DNA from: Streptomyces halstedii
Lineage (GTDB): Bacteria; Actinomycetota; Actinomycetes; Streptomycetales; Streptomycetaceae
NCBI GenBank assembly: GCA_000720535.1
Contig: JOAZ01000006.1
Location: 1-64,000 of the forward strand
Direction of reading: 5' to 3'
DNA length: 64,000 nucleotides
Each line of letters starts with the position of its first letter. Position 1 is the stretch's first letter. The position numbers were made by a program, and so were the translations under genes. The notes beneath the pieces were generated by a model. That model searched no databases and had not been told where the DNA came from. It saw only the letters and a program-made list of their open reading frames with translations. Of the stretch, positions 1-11,005 are shown one piece after another.

Positions 1-402
1 CTCGCCCGAGGCATCCACCCCGCCGTCCTCACCGACCGCGGCCTCGACGCCGCACTCTCCTCCATCGCCTCCCGCTGCACCGTCCCCGTCACCGTCGAGG
101 TGGATCTGGACTCCAGGCCCGCCCAGGCGATCGAGGGCATCGCGTACTTCACGGTGTCGGAGCTGCTCCAGAACGTCAGCAAGCACTCCCGGGCCACCCG
201 GGCCACCGTGGACGTGTGGCGTGCGGCGGACCGGCTGATGCTCCAGGTCAGCGACAACGGCCGGGGCGGGGCCGACGCCTCCACGGGCAGCGGTCTGGCC
301 GGGCTCGCCGAGCGGCTGGACGCGGTGGACGGCGTACTCGTCGTCGAGTCCCCGGCCGGCGGCCCGACGACGGTCACCGCCGAACTGCCCTGGCGCGGCT
401 GA
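1..402 (+). CDS. Sensor histidine kinase, C-terminal part (NarL/DesK type)
   Basis: The reading frame is open from the first base, so the gene begins upstream of the window; 133 residues are visible. They begin with the stretch ARGIHPAVLTDRGL, which follows the dimerisation/phosphoacceptor region in NarL-type kinases, and then show a complete ATP-binding fold: N box ELLQNVSKHS, G1 box DNGRGG and G2 box GSGLAGLAERL. The family autophosphorylates a histidine and passes phosphate to a LuxR-type response regulator, and such a regulator follows 230 bp downstream. The sensing domain is outside the window, so the signal cannot be inferred. Kinase identity is secure. Confidence 0.93.
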   Translation, partial: LARGIHPAVLTDRGLDAALSSIASRCTVPVTVEVDLDSRPAQAIEGIAYFTVSELLQNVSKHSRATRATVDVWRAADRLMLQVSDNGRGGADASTGSGLAGLAERLDAVDGVLVVESPAGGPTTVTAELPWRG

Positions 403-422
403 CCGGCGGCCCGGCCGCGACC

Positions 423-464
423 CGTGGTGCCCCGACCGCCGTCCTGGCGGGCCGGGGCACCACG
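423..464. terminator. Hairpin after the kinase gene
   Basis: A perfect 12-bp inverted repeat (CGTGGTGCCCCG at 423-434, complement at 453-464) with an 18-nt loop lies 21 bp after the kinase stop. There is no T-tract, as is usual for Streptomyces hairpin terminators. It implies that kinase and regulator are not simply one uninterrupted transcript. Confidence 0.6.
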
Positions 465-632
465 CGCTGCCGCCGGGCGGAAGGATCCTCGGTACGTACC
501 GTTCGGGCGCGGATCCTGGGATGCTGGACGTCCCCGGGGCGGGCCCCGGCGGCGTCCGAGGCGCCGCCGTGTGCGGGCCGGCCACCGACACACCGGGGGC
601 GAATCGATCTCAACAGTGGGGGACACAGCGTC

Positions 633-1304
633 GTGGAGGACAGGGTGCGGGTCGTGATCGCCGAGGATTCGGTACTGCTCCGGGAGGGACTCACCCGGCT
701 GCTGACCGATCTCGGGCACGACGTCGTGGCGGGGGTGGGGGACGGCGAGGCGCTGATCAAGACGGTGGGCGACCTGGCGGGGCGGGGTGAGCTGCCGGAC
801 GTGGTGGTCGCCGACGTACGGATGCCGCCGACCCACACCGACGAGGGCGTGCGGGCCGCGGTGCGGCTGCGGAAGGACTATCCGCAGATCGGGGTCCTGG
901 TCCTCTCCCAGTACGTGGAGGAGCGGTACGCCACCGAGCTGCTGGCCGGCAGCAGTCGGGGGGTGGGCTACCTGCTGAAGGACCGGGTGGCCGAGGTCCG
1001 GGAGTTCGTGGACGCCGTGGTGCGGGTCGCCCAGGGCGGGACGGCCCTGGACCCCGAGGTGGTGGCGCAGCTTCTGGGCCGCAGCCGCAAGCAGGACGTG
1101 CTGGCGGGGCTCACGCCGCGCGAGCGGGAGGTCCTCGGTCTGATGGCCGAGGGGCGGACGAATTCGGCGGTCGCCAAACAGCTGGTGGTGAGCGACGGGG
1201 CCGTGGAGAAGCACGTCAGCAACATCTTCCTGAAACTGGGCCTGTCACCGAGCGTGGGTGATCACCGGCGCGTTCTCGCGGTCCTCACCTATCTGAACTC
1301 CTAG
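633..1304 (+). CDS. LuxR-family two-component response regulator
   Basis: The 223-residue protein has an N-terminal receiver domain with acidic pocket ED at residues 11-12, probable phosphoacceptor D61 in VADVRMP, and the conserved lysine in LLKD. A C-terminal LuxR helix-turn-helix follows (LTPREREVLGLMAEG, then the recognition helix in VVSDGAVEKHVSNIF). The GTG at 633 was chosen because a G-rich ribosome site (617-622) precedes it and because the receiver beta-1 strand RVRVVIAED begins four residues in; GTG 645 is an alternative. It is the likely partner of the kinase upstream. Target genes are unknown; the korAB pair downstream is one candidate by position only. Confidence 0.92.
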   Translation: MEDRVRVVIAEDSVLLREGLTRLLTDLGHDVVAGVGDGEALIKTVGDLAGRGELPDVVVADVRMPPTHTDEGVRAAVRLRKDYPQIGVLVLSQYVEERYATELLAGSSRGVGYLLKDRVAEVREFVDAVVRVAQGGTALDPEVVAQLLGRSRKQDVLAGLTPREREVLGLMAEGRTNSAVAKQLVVSDGAVEKHVSNIFLKLGLSPSVGDHRRVLAVLTYLNS

Positions 1305-1546
1305 GGGAGAACCGGAAGCCGGGATTCCAGGGCGGGACCTAGGTCGAAAGACCGAGAAGCCGATGTTTATCCCGAAGGCGGCGGCGCCGGTGACATGCGA
1401 CGGAACCCGAAAGAATCTCTGTCTCAAAAGCACATCGGCCATATGATCGATCCGAGGAAGGCGACCCTTACAGAAGTAGGGTGGAGCCTTGGACCGCCGG
1501 CGGGCCGGACGGTCCCGAGCCGCCGCCCCGAGGGAGGTCCAGTTCA

Positions 1547-4553
<3,007 letters not shown>

Positions 4554-4599
4554 CCCCGCCCCACCCGGCGCCCCGGCCGGACCGGCGCCGCCTCTCCAG

Positions 4600-4632
4600 C
4601 GCCGGACGGGCAGACTTTCCGCCCGCCCGGCG
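4600..4632 (+). terminator. Terminator of korAB
   Basis: CGCCGGACGGGC at 4600-4611 pairs with GCCCGCCCGGCG at 4621-4632 with one A-C mismatch, a 9-nt loop and a short TTT tail. The core resembles a palindrome common between streptomycete genes and related to the one after nuoN. A second weaker hairpin, CGGCGCC at 4566-4572 with 4584-4590, lies just before it. Confidence 0.65.
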
Positions 4633-4675
4633 TTTGGCCGCCCCGGCCCCGTGCCGGGCGGCCCATCATGACGCC

Positions 4676-6634
4676 ATGGCCCTGGACAGCGGCCCGGGGT
4701 ACCGGGTCAAGAACCACCTGCTCGGCAAAGCGCTCACCAGCAGCCGGCTCGGCGGGGAGAAGCTGAGCAACCGTACGGCCCTCGGCGTCCTGGCCTCGGA
4801 CTGCATCAGCTCCTCGGCGTACGGCTCGGAGCAGATGCTCCGGGTCCTGGTGCCGGCCGCCGGGGTGGCGGCCTTCACCCTGCTCATGCCGGTGACCGGG
4901 GCGATCCTGCTCGTCCTGCTGCTGCTGACGCTCTGCTACAGCGACGTCGTCATGATCTACACGCGGGCGGGCGGCTCGTACGTCGTGGCGCGGGAGAACT
5001 TCGGGCCGGACATCGCCCAGGTCGCCGCCGTCGCCCTGCTCGTCGACTACGTGGTCACCGTCGCCGTGCAGGTGTCGGCGGGCACCAACGCGCTGATCTC
5101 GCTCGCCCATCTGACCGGGATCGGCTGGAGCGGCATGGACCGCTTCCAGCTCCCCATCTCCGTCCTCGCCATCGCGGTGCTGGCGTACGGGAACCTCAGG
5201 GGCGTCCGCGAGGCCGGGCGGCTCTTCGCCCTCCCCGCCTACCTCTTCATGACGGCGATCGGGCTGGTCATCGTCGTCGCGGCCGTACGCGGTCTCGCCG
5301 GGGACCTTCCGCACGCCGATCTGCACGCCCCGGGGGTGGTGCACATCGGCACCGAGGGGAGCGGCTGGCTGTACGGGGCCTCGCTCTTCATCGTGCTGCG
5401 GGCGTTCGCCAACGGCGGCTCCTCGCTGACCGGGCTGGAGGCCATCTCGAACGGCATCTCCGCGTTCCGCGAGCCGCAGGGCCGCAACGCCCGCCGCACG
5501 ATGATCACCATGAGCTGTGTGCTGGGGTTCCTCGTCCTCGGCGTCTCCACGCTGGCGCACTTCACCCATGCCGTGCCGTACAAGGACGGCACGCCGACCG
5601 TCATCGCGCAGGAGGCCCATCTCGCGTTCGGGGGCGGGCCGGTGGGCACGGTGGGGCTGGTGTTCGTCCAGCTGGCGACGGCTCTGGTGCTGTACACCGG
5701 GGCCAACACCCCGTTCACCGGCTTCCCGTTCCTGGCGAGCTTCGTCGCCCAGGACCGGTTCCTGCCCCGGGTGCTGACCCGGCGCGGGCACCGGCTGGCG
5801 TTCTCCAACGGCATCATCTGCCTCGCCGTCATCTCGCTGGCCCTGCTGCTGGTGACCGGGGCCAGCGTGGACAAGCTGGTGGCCCTGTACGCGATCGGCG
5901 TGTTCACGGCCTTCACCATGGCCGGTGCCGGCCTCACCGCGTACCACCTCAGGCGCCGCGAGCCCCACCGCCGTACCAAGATCACGGTGAACGCCCTCGC
6001 CTCGGCCAGCTCGGCCGCCGTGGTGGTGATCTTCGCGATCACCAAGTTCACCGAGGGCGCGTGGCTCGTCGTCGTGGTCTTCCCGATCGGTGTGTGGGCG
6101 CTGATCCGCATCAATCGCGAGTACCGGAGCGAGGCCGCCGCCCTGGAGGGCATCCAGCCGCCCGGGGCCGACCGCCCGCTCACCCGCCACCATCTGGTGT
6201 TCATCCTCGTCGAACGGCTCGACCTCGCGACCCTGAAGTGCCTGCGGTACGCCCATGAGCTGCACCCCGACGGGATCAGGGCGGTGCACTTCGCGATCGA
6301 CGAGGCGTACGCGGAGCGGCTGGCGGCCCGGTGGGAGGACACCTCCGCGACCTCCGTGCCGCTGGACGTCGTGGCCTGCCCGGACCGGCGGCTGCACCAC
6401 GCCATGGCCGAACTCGCGGCCCGCACGACCGCCGACGGGGACACCTCGCTGACGGTCCTGGTGCCCCGGCGGCTGTACCGCCATGTGCTGGGGAAGCTGT
6501 TGCACCGGGGTACGGGCGAGGGGGTGGCGAAGACGCTGAGCACCCTGCCGCACGTGGCGGTGACGATCCTGCCCTTCGACGTGTCGCGGGCCCTGCACGT
6601 CATGAAGGAGGGCCGGGCACCTCAGCCGGACTGA
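4676..6634 (+). CDS. APC-superfamily permease, KimA-like (putative potassium or amino acid uptake)
   Basis: The 652-residue protein has about 12 hydrophobic segments between residues 50 and 490 and a soluble C-terminal domain of some 150 residues. The first helix region (VLASDCISSSAYGSEQML) and the next (YSDVVMIYTRAGGSYVVARENFG) resemble the KimA/YdaO potassium transporter group of the APC superfamily. ATG 4676 is chosen because the preceding codons from 4634 are low-complexity intergenic sequence. No c-di-AMP riboswitch was recognised upstream, although KimA genes often have one in Firmicutes. Substrate is inferred; amino acid transport cannot be excluded. Confidence 0.82.
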   Translation: MALDSGPGYRVKNHLLGKALTSSRLGGEKLSNRTALGVLASDCISSSAYGSEQMLRVLVPAAGVAAFTLLMPVTGAILLVLLLLTLCYSDVVMIYTRAGGSYVVARENFGPDIAQVAAVALLVDYVVTVAVQVSAGTNALISLAHLTGIGWSGMDRFQLPISVLAIAVLAYGNLRGVREAGRLFALPAYLFMTAIGLVIVVAAVRGLAGDLPHADLHAPGVVHIGTEGSGWLYGASLFIVLRAFANGGSSLTGLEAISNGISAFREPQGRNARRTMITMSCVLGFLVLGVSTLAHFTHAVPYKDGTPTVIAQEAHLAFGGGPVGTVGLVFVQLATALVLYTGANTPFTGFPFLASFVAQDRFLPRVLTRRGHRLAFSNGIICLAVISLALLLVTGASVDKLVALYAIGVFTAFTMAGAGLTAYHLRRREPHRRTKITVNALASASSAAVVVIFAITKFTEGAWLVVVVFPIGVWALIRINREYRSEAAALEGIQPPGADRPLTRHHLVFILVERLDLATLKCLRYAHELHPDGIRAVHFAIDEAYAERLAARWEDTSATSVPLDVVACPDRRLHHAMAELAARTTADGDTSLTVLVPRRLYRHVLGKLLHRGTGEGVAKTLSTLPHVAVTILPFDVSRALHVMKEGRAPQPD

Positions 6635-6688
6635 CGGCCGGGGGCCCGGGGGCCTCAGACGGACCGACGGCCGGGGGCCCGGGGGCCT
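6633..6688. repeat. Direct repeat between convergent genes
   Basis: A 23-bp G/C-rich unit at 6633-6655 recurs exactly at 6666-6688 (period 33 bp) between the stops of the permease and the HxlR-type regulator. The unit itself contains GGGCCC palindromes and may help termination from both sides. No coding role is seen. Confidence 0.6.
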
Positions 6689-6695
6689 GGGCGCC

Positions 6696-7097
6696 TCAGA
6701 CGGTCCGGCCGCGCCGGGCGTCGTACGCCTCGCGGGCCGACTCCACCGCGTCCAGCCGCTGTTCGGACCAGCGGGCCAGCTCCCAGACCCGCTCGGCCGC
6801 CTCCCGGCCGAGCGGCGTCAGCGAGTAGTCCACGCGGGGCGGGATGACCGGCTTGGCGTCACGGTGGACGAAGCCGTCGCGCTCCAGCGTCTGGAGGGTC
6901 TGCGCGAGCATCTTCTCGCTGACGCCGCCGACCGTCCGCCGCAGCTCGCTGAAGCGGTACGAGCGCGCCAGCAGGGCGCCCAGCACGAGCACGCCCCACC
7001 GGCTGGTGACGTGTTCGAGGACCAGTCGCGAGGGGCAGTTCTGCTGGTTGACGTCGGGGCGCCGTCCGCCCACCTCGTCCAGGATGCTTACCGTCAT
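6696..7097 (-). CDS. HxlR-family redox-type regulator, QorR-like
   Basis: This 133-residue winged-helix protein has the HxlR layout. A conserved cysteine (NCPSRLVLEHV) sits at the N-terminal dimer helix, the recognition core is FSELRRTVGGVSEKMLAQTLQTLERDG, and the wing ends in DYSLTPLGREA. It is divergent from a qorB-like gene, matching the qorR/ytfH-qorB arrangement known in other bacteria, in which QorR represses the reductase and responds through cysteine oxidation. That role is inferred from arrangement and family. The 104-bp intergenic region contains three AGTACC half-sites. Confidence 0.85.
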   Translation of the reverse strand: MTVSILDEVGGRRPDVNQQNCPSRLVLEHVTSRWGVLVLGALLARSYRFSELRRTVGGVSEKMLAQTLQTLERDGFVHRDAKPVIPPRVDYSLTPLGREAAERVWELARWSEQRLDAVESAREAYDARRGRTV

Positions 7098-7100
7098 GCC

Positions 7101-7142
7101 AGTACCTTACTCCAAAGTGGGTACTTTCCCCAGGTTAGTACC
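7101..7142. promoter_or_regulatory. Putative QorR/HxlR operator
   Basis: Three half-sites AGTACC lie at 7101-7106, 7120-7125 (inverted, GGTACT) and 7137-7142 in the divergent promoter region. Centre-to-centre distances are 19 and 17 bp. The first pair forms an inverted repeat, as expected for a dimeric winged-helix repressor controlling both genes. Confidence 0.55.
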
Positions 7143-7201
7143 CCCCGTAGGGTGAGTGAGTCCCTTCCCGCAGGATCAGCGCACCCCAGGAGAGAACCCC
7201 C

Positions 7202-8062
7202 ATGAGCATCGTCGTCACCGGAGCCACCGGCGCACTCGGCCGCCTCGTCGTCGAGCACCTGCTCGCCACGGTCCCGGCGGAGCGGATCACCGCCGTCGTC
7301 CGGGACAAGGAGAAGGCCGCCGAGGTGGCCGCCCGGGGCGTCGAGATCCGGGTCGCCGACTACGACAGGCCCGAGACCCTCGCCGACGCCTTCCGCGCCG
7401 GTGACCGCGTCCTGCTGATCTCGGGCAGCGAGGTCGGCCGGCGCGTGGCCCAGCACACCGCCGTGATCGACGCGGCGAAGGCGGCCGGGGTGGCGCAGCT
7501 CGCGTACACCGGGATACTCGGCGGACCGGACGCCGACTTCCTGCTGGCCGCCGAGCACAAGGAGACCGAGCGGCTGATCCTCGCCTCGGGGCTGCCCCAC
7601 ACCTTCCTGCGTAACGGCTGGTACACCGAGAACTACACGGCGAACCTGGCCCCGGTCCTGGCCCACGGCGCCGTCGTCGGCAACGCGGGCGACGGCCGGA
7701 TCGCCTCCGCGAGCCGGGCGGACTTCGCGGCGGCCGCCGTCGCGGTGCTGACCGGCGAGGGCCACCTCGGCGCGGCGTACGAGCTGAGCGGCGACACCGC
7801 CTGGTCGCTGGACGAGTACGCGGCCCAGGTCGCCGTCGCCACCGGCAAGGAGATCACCTACAACCGGGTCCCGGCCGCCGCGCACCAGGAGATCCTGGTC
7901 GGCGCCGGGGTGCCCGAGGCTTTCGCCGCCATCCTGGTCGACGTGGACGAGGCGATCGGGCGCGGGCTGCTCGCGGGTACGAGCGGCGACCTGGCCCGGC
8001 TCATCGGCCGGCCGACGACACCGCTGGCCGACACGGTGGCCTCGGCGGTGGCCGCCCTCTGA
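7202..8062 (+). CDS. qorB: NAD(P)H:quinone oxidoreductase, QorB type (NmrA-like SDR)
   Basis: At 286 residues the protein has the length I recall for E. coli QorB and very similar motifs: Rossmann motif GATGALG at residues 7-13, LLISGSEVG, FLRNGWYTENY, and the C-terminal LIGRPTTPLADTV. It should reduce quinones or similar electrophiles with NADPH in the cytoplasm as a protective reaction. ATG 7202 follows GGAGAG at a suitable distance. The adjacent divergent HxlR regulator supports redox-stress induction. The assignment is strong by motif and context; substrate is inferred. Confidence 0.87.
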   Translation: MSIVVTGATGALGRLVVEHLLATVPAERITAVVRDKEKAAEVAARGVEIRVADYDRPETLADAFRAGDRVLLISGSEVGRRVAQHTAVIDAAKAAGVAQLAYTGILGGPDADFLLAAEHKETERLILASGLPHTFLRNGWYTENYTANLAPVLAHGAVVGNAGDGRIASASRADFAAAAVAVLTGEGHLGAAYELSGDTAWSLDEYAAQVAVATGKEITYNRVPAAAHQEILVGAGVPEAFAAILVDVDEAIGRGLLAGTSGDLARLIGRPTTPLADTVASAVAAL

Positions 8063-8154
8063 GCGGTTCCCCGGGCTCCGGGACGGGCCCCGTGAGCGGA
8101 TTTCCGGCCCCCTGAGCGGCCCGCCGGTCCTCCGGGGGGTCCCCCGTGGCCCGT

Positions 8155-8189
8155 CTGTCATGACCGTATGCGGGAGACGGCTATGACAG
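8155..8189. promoter_or_regulatory. Inverted repeat upstream of the RarD-like gene
   Basis: CTGTCAT at 8155-8161 and ATGACAG at 8183-8189 form a perfect 7-bp inverted repeat with 21 bp between the arms, 67 bp before the rarD-like start. The spacing suits binding of a dimer on one DNA face, but no regulator is known. The rest of 8063-8255 shows nothing else recognisable. Confidence 0.35.
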
Positions 8190-8255
8190 GCGGGCCGCGC
8201 GGCGCTACCGTCGTGCAGTCGGACGTTCGCCGACCCAGGAACGCCGGGAGGGCCC

Positions 8256-9263
8256 GTGGCAGGGAAGAACGAGCAGCGGGCAGGTCTGCTGTACGGAATC
8301 GGCGCGTACGGGATATGGGGCGTGGTCCCCCTCTTCTGGCCCCTGCTGGAGCCGTCGGGGGCGGTGGAGATCCTCGCCCACCGGATGGTCTGGTCGCTGG
8401 GCGTGGTGGGCATCGCCCTGCTGGCCCTGCGCCGCTGGTCCTGGATACGCGAGCTGCTCGGGCAGCCCCGGAGGCTGGGGCTGATAGCGGTCGCCGCGAC
8501 CGTCATCTCCGTCAACTGGGGCCTGTACATCTGGTCCGTCAACCACGGCCATGTCGTCGAGGCGTCACTCGGATACTTCATCAACCCGCTGGTGACCATC
8601 GCCATGGGTGTGCTGCTGCTCGGTGAACGGCTGCGGCCCGCGCAGTGGGCGGCGGTCGCGACGGGCTTCGCCGCGGTGCTCGTGCTGGCCATCGGCTACG
8701 GGCAGCCGCCGTGGATCTCCCTGGCGCTGGCGTTCTCGTTCGCCACGTACGGTCTGGCGAAGAAGAAGGTGGGCATGGGCGGCCTGGAGTCGCTGGCCGC
8801 CGAGACCGCCGTCCTGTTCCTGCCCGCGCTCGGGTTCCTGCTGTGGCAGGGGGCACGTGGCGAGTCCACGTTCGCCTCCTCGGGCGCGGGACACGGAGCG
8901 CTGCTCGCCGCCACGGGGCTCGTCACCGCGATCCCGCTCATCCTCTTCGGCGCGGCGGCGATCCGGGTGCCGCTCTCCGTACTGGGCCTGCTCCAGTACC
9001 TGGCACCGGTCTTCCAGCTCGCGCTGGGCATCCTGTACTTCCACGAGGCGATGCCGCCCGAGCGCTGGGCCGGCTTCGCGCTGGTCTGGGTGGCGCTGAT
9101 CCTGCTGACCTGGGACGCGCTGCGCACGGCACGGCGGACAAGGGCCGAGGCCCTGCGCCTCGCGGTCCTGGCCGGAGCCCCGGAGGGGGCGGGCCCCGCC
9201 CCGGCCGTCACCGACCCGGAGGCGGGCGGACCGGCGACGCAGGAGCGTACGCCCGCGCCCTGA
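8256..9263 (+). CDS. rarD: EamA-family exporter, RarD type
   Basis: The 335-residue inner membrane protein has about ten helices in two EamA repeats. The start of the first helix, GLLYGIGAYGIWGVVPLFWPLL, and INWG/NHGHVVEASLGYFINPL segments are characteristic of the RarD subgroup. The start is GTG 8256, preceded by GGGAGG. A 40-residue hydrophilic tail rich in Ala, Glu and Pro follows the last helix. RarD proteins are linked to chloramphenicol sensitivity in gamma-proteobacteria, but the transported compound is unknown, so drug or metabolite export is only inferred. Confidence 0.88.
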   Translation: MAGKNEQRAGLLYGIGAYGIWGVVPLFWPLLEPSGAVEILAHRMVWSLGVVGIALLALRRWSWIRELLGQPRRLGLIAVAATVISVNWGLYIWSVNHGHVVEASLGYFINPLVTIAMGVLLLGERLRPAQWAAVATGFAAVLVLAIGYGQPPWISLALAFSFATYGLAKKKVGMGGLESLAAETAVLFLPALGFLLWQGARGESTFASSGAGHGALLAATGLVTAIPLILFGAAAIRVPLSVLGLLQYLAPVFQLALGILYFHEAMPPERWAGFALVWVALILLTWDALRTARRTRAEALRLAVLAGAPEGAGPAPAVTDPEAGGPATQERTPAP

Positions 9264-9298
9264 CCCGAAGGGGACCGGTACGGTCCGGGCGGCCCGGC

Positions 9299-9688
9299 TC
9301 AGCTCAGCGCGGCCTCGATCCGGTCCATCACGCCCCGCCAGTGGGCACGCCGCTCCTCGCGCTCCTCGGCGCTGCCCAGGTGCTCCTGGTGCAGGCGGAG
9401 CACCGCACTGCCGTCCGTACGACCGGGGGACACCGTGACCTGGACCGTCGTCGGCCCGTAGGTCAGGCGCACCCGTTCGCCGGAACGGTAACCGCGGATC
9501 TCCCCCTCGACGCCGTCGGCCGTGCGGAAGCCGTCGCCCTTCCCGGTGGGCAGCCGGACGCCGGGGCCGAGCCAGAGGGCCACCCCCTCCTCGCCGGTGA
9601 CGAACTCCCAGAGTGCCGGGACGGGCCGGGGCAGGGTCCGGGAGACCCCGATCTCCCATCCCGCGTCCTGTGTCAGTCCGGTAGGCAT
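9299..9688 (-). CDS. SRPBCC/AHSA1-like protein
   Basis: The 129-residue protein has features of the START-like hydrophobic-ligand fold: VSRTLPRPVPALWEFVTGEEGVALWLG near the N-terminus and a C-terminal helix HWRGVMDRIEAAL. ATG 9688 follows GGAGAG and overlaps the TGA of the upstream CGNR gene by one base, so the two are coupled. AHSA1-like domains often bind small hydrophobic ligands; a substrate cannot be deduced. Confidence 0.8.
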   Translation of the reverse strand: MPTGLTQDAGWEIGVSRTLPRPVPALWEFVTGEEGVALWLGPGVRLPTGKGDGFRTADGVEGEIRGYRSGERVRLTYGPTTVQVTVSPGRTDGSAVLRLHQEHLGSAEEREERRAHWRGVMDRIEAALS

Positions 9689-10341
9689 CACGCCTCTCCT
9701 TCCGCTCGTCCGGCGTCCCCGCCGGGAGGGGCTGTACGGGCACGGTGGGCCCGCACCTTGTGGCGGTTCCCGCAGCGGCCCATGGCGCACCAGCGCCGTC
9801 TGCCGGGACGGGAGGTGTCGACGAAGTGCAGGGCGCACTCCAGGGCTTCGCACTCCCGGACGCGCCGGGCGTGCGGGCCGGTGAACAGGTCCACCGCGTC
9901 GCGGGCGACCGTCGAGAGCAGGGCCGTGCCGGTCGCGGCCGGCGCCCAGGCCCGGTGACCGGTGGGTGTCATCACGGCCAGCAGCGGGGGTGCCGCGGCG
10001 GCCTCGTTCACCACGTCCGTGTCGGCCGGTGCGAGGTCCTCGCCCCGGGCGCGGGCCCTGGTCATGCGCCAGAGCGCACCGCGCAGCACACGGGCCCGCT
10101 CCAGCTCCTCGCCACCGACGACGAGCGGCAGCCCGTCCGGCAGCCGGCTCTCCCCGGCCCAGCGGACCAGGTCGGCGGGTTCGCGCAGGGCCTCCAGGTG
10201 CCAGGGCACTCCCCCGGGGTCGCTGGTGAGCAGCAGCTCCAGACAGAGCGCGCCGGGGTCGAAGCGGAACGCGCGACCCCGTGGCGTCCGCAGGACCAGA
10301 CCCGGCCCCGGCTCCGGCGTTTCTGTTGCCCCTTCGGTCAT
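9688..10341 (-). CDS. CGNR zinc-finger protein (ABATE domain regulator)
   Basis: This 217-residue protein ends in a treble-clef zinc finger of CGNR type: cysteines in CEALECALHFVD and then WCAMGRCGNRHKVRAHRAR. The N-terminal 150 residues fit the ABATE stress-associated ligand domain that normally precedes it. It is presumed to bind DNA. ATG 10341 (GATE start) lies only six bases after a TATAGT -10 element on the minus strand, so the transcript may be leaderless. It is translationally coupled to the SRPBCC gene and divergent from the VOC gene. Confidence 0.83.
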   Translation of the reverse strand: MTEGATETPEPGPGLVLRTPRGRAFRFDPGALCLELLLTSDPGGVPWHLEALREPADLVRWAGESRLPDGLPLVVGGEELERARVLRGALWRMTRARARGEDLAPADTDVVNEAAAAPPLLAVMTPTGHRAWAPAATGTALLSTVARDAVDLFTGPHARRVRECEALECALHFVDTSRPGRRRWCAMGRCGNRHKVRAHRARTAPPGGDAGRAEGEA

Positions 10342-10355
10342 GTAACCACTATAAA
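10326..10355. promoter_or_regulatory. Overlapping divergent promoters between CGNR and VOC genes
   Basis: Plus strand: TTGCCC at 10326-10331, 18-bp spacer, TATAAA at 10350-10355, then ATG at 10364. Minus strand: TATAGT at 10353-10348, then ATG at 10341. The two -10 elements share four base pairs and both predicted transcripts start at or near their ATG. Only 22 bp separate the two start codons. Confidence 0.55.
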
Positions 10356-10363
10356 CGGTTTCC

Positions 10364-10813
10364 ATGACACTGCACTGGAAACTCGTCATCGACGCGGGCG
10401 ATCCGCACCGGCAGGCCGACTTCTGGGCCGAGGCCCTCGGCTATCTCGTCGAGGACAACAGCCCCCTCATCGACGAGTTGCTGAGCGCCGGGCAGGTGCC
10501 CGAGGCCGCCACGGTCGAGGTCCACGGCCGTCGCGCCTGGCGCGGCCTGGCCGCGGTCCGGCACCCGGACGACCCGCACGACCCCCGGAGCGGGACGGGC
10601 CTGGGCCGCCGTCTGCTCTTCCAGCAGGTGGTGGAGCCGAAGACGGTGAAGAACCGCCTCCACATCGACGTCCACACCGAGCCCGGACAGCGCGAGGAGG
10701 AGGTGGCCCGGCTGGTGGGGCTCGGAGCGAGCGTGCTGGACACGATCGAGGAGCCAGGGGGCTCGTGGCAGGTACTCCTCGACCCGGAGGGCAACGAATT
10801 CTGCGTCCACTGA
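10364..10813 (+). CDS. VOC (glyoxalase-like) family protein
   Basis: The 149-residue protein has the glyoxalase-like domain layout: an opening LHWKLVIDAGDPHRQADFWAEALGY, a central KNRLHIDVHTEP and an end SWQVLLDPEGNEFCVH. These are the usual metal-ligand positions of vicinal oxygen chelate enzymes (H in LHIDVHTE, E in GNEFCVH). Function in the cell is unknown; it may act on a small electrophile. It is divergently transcribed from the CGNR regulator across a shared promoter, suggesting joint control. Confidence 0.85.
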   Translation: MTLHWKLVIDAGDPHRQADFWAEALGYLVEDNSPLIDELLSAGQVPEAATVEVHGRRAWRGLAAVRHPDDPHDPRSGTGLGRRLLFQQVVEPKTVKNRLHIDVHTEPGQREEEVARLVGLGASVLDTIEEPGGSWQVLLDPEGNEFCVH

Positions 10814-10845
10814 CCGCCCCGCCCGCACGCCACGTGGGCGACCCG

Positions 10846-11005
10846 GTGAGAACGTGAAGTCAGGCGCCTGTCCCCACTTGCGGAAGGCCATGGCCACGCA
10901 CTTCTCGTCAAGCCACTTGAGCCGCGCGGCCACCGTGCTCGCGTCCAGCCACAGCCGTCGGTCCGGCTCGCCCCACGCGGCGCGGTACGCCTGGTGCGGG
11001 CGGGG
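10846..11005 (-). other. In-frame coding-like stretch after the stop of the next gene
   Basis: Immediately downstream of, and in the same frame as, the TGA of the 11006-11377 gene, about 53 codons continue open and read like real protein, with hydrophobic and charged alternation (AYRAAWGEPDRRLWLDAS, then KWLDEKCVAMAFRKWG). It may be an old C-terminal part cut off by a nonsense mutation, or chance. No family was recognised. Confidence 0.25.
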
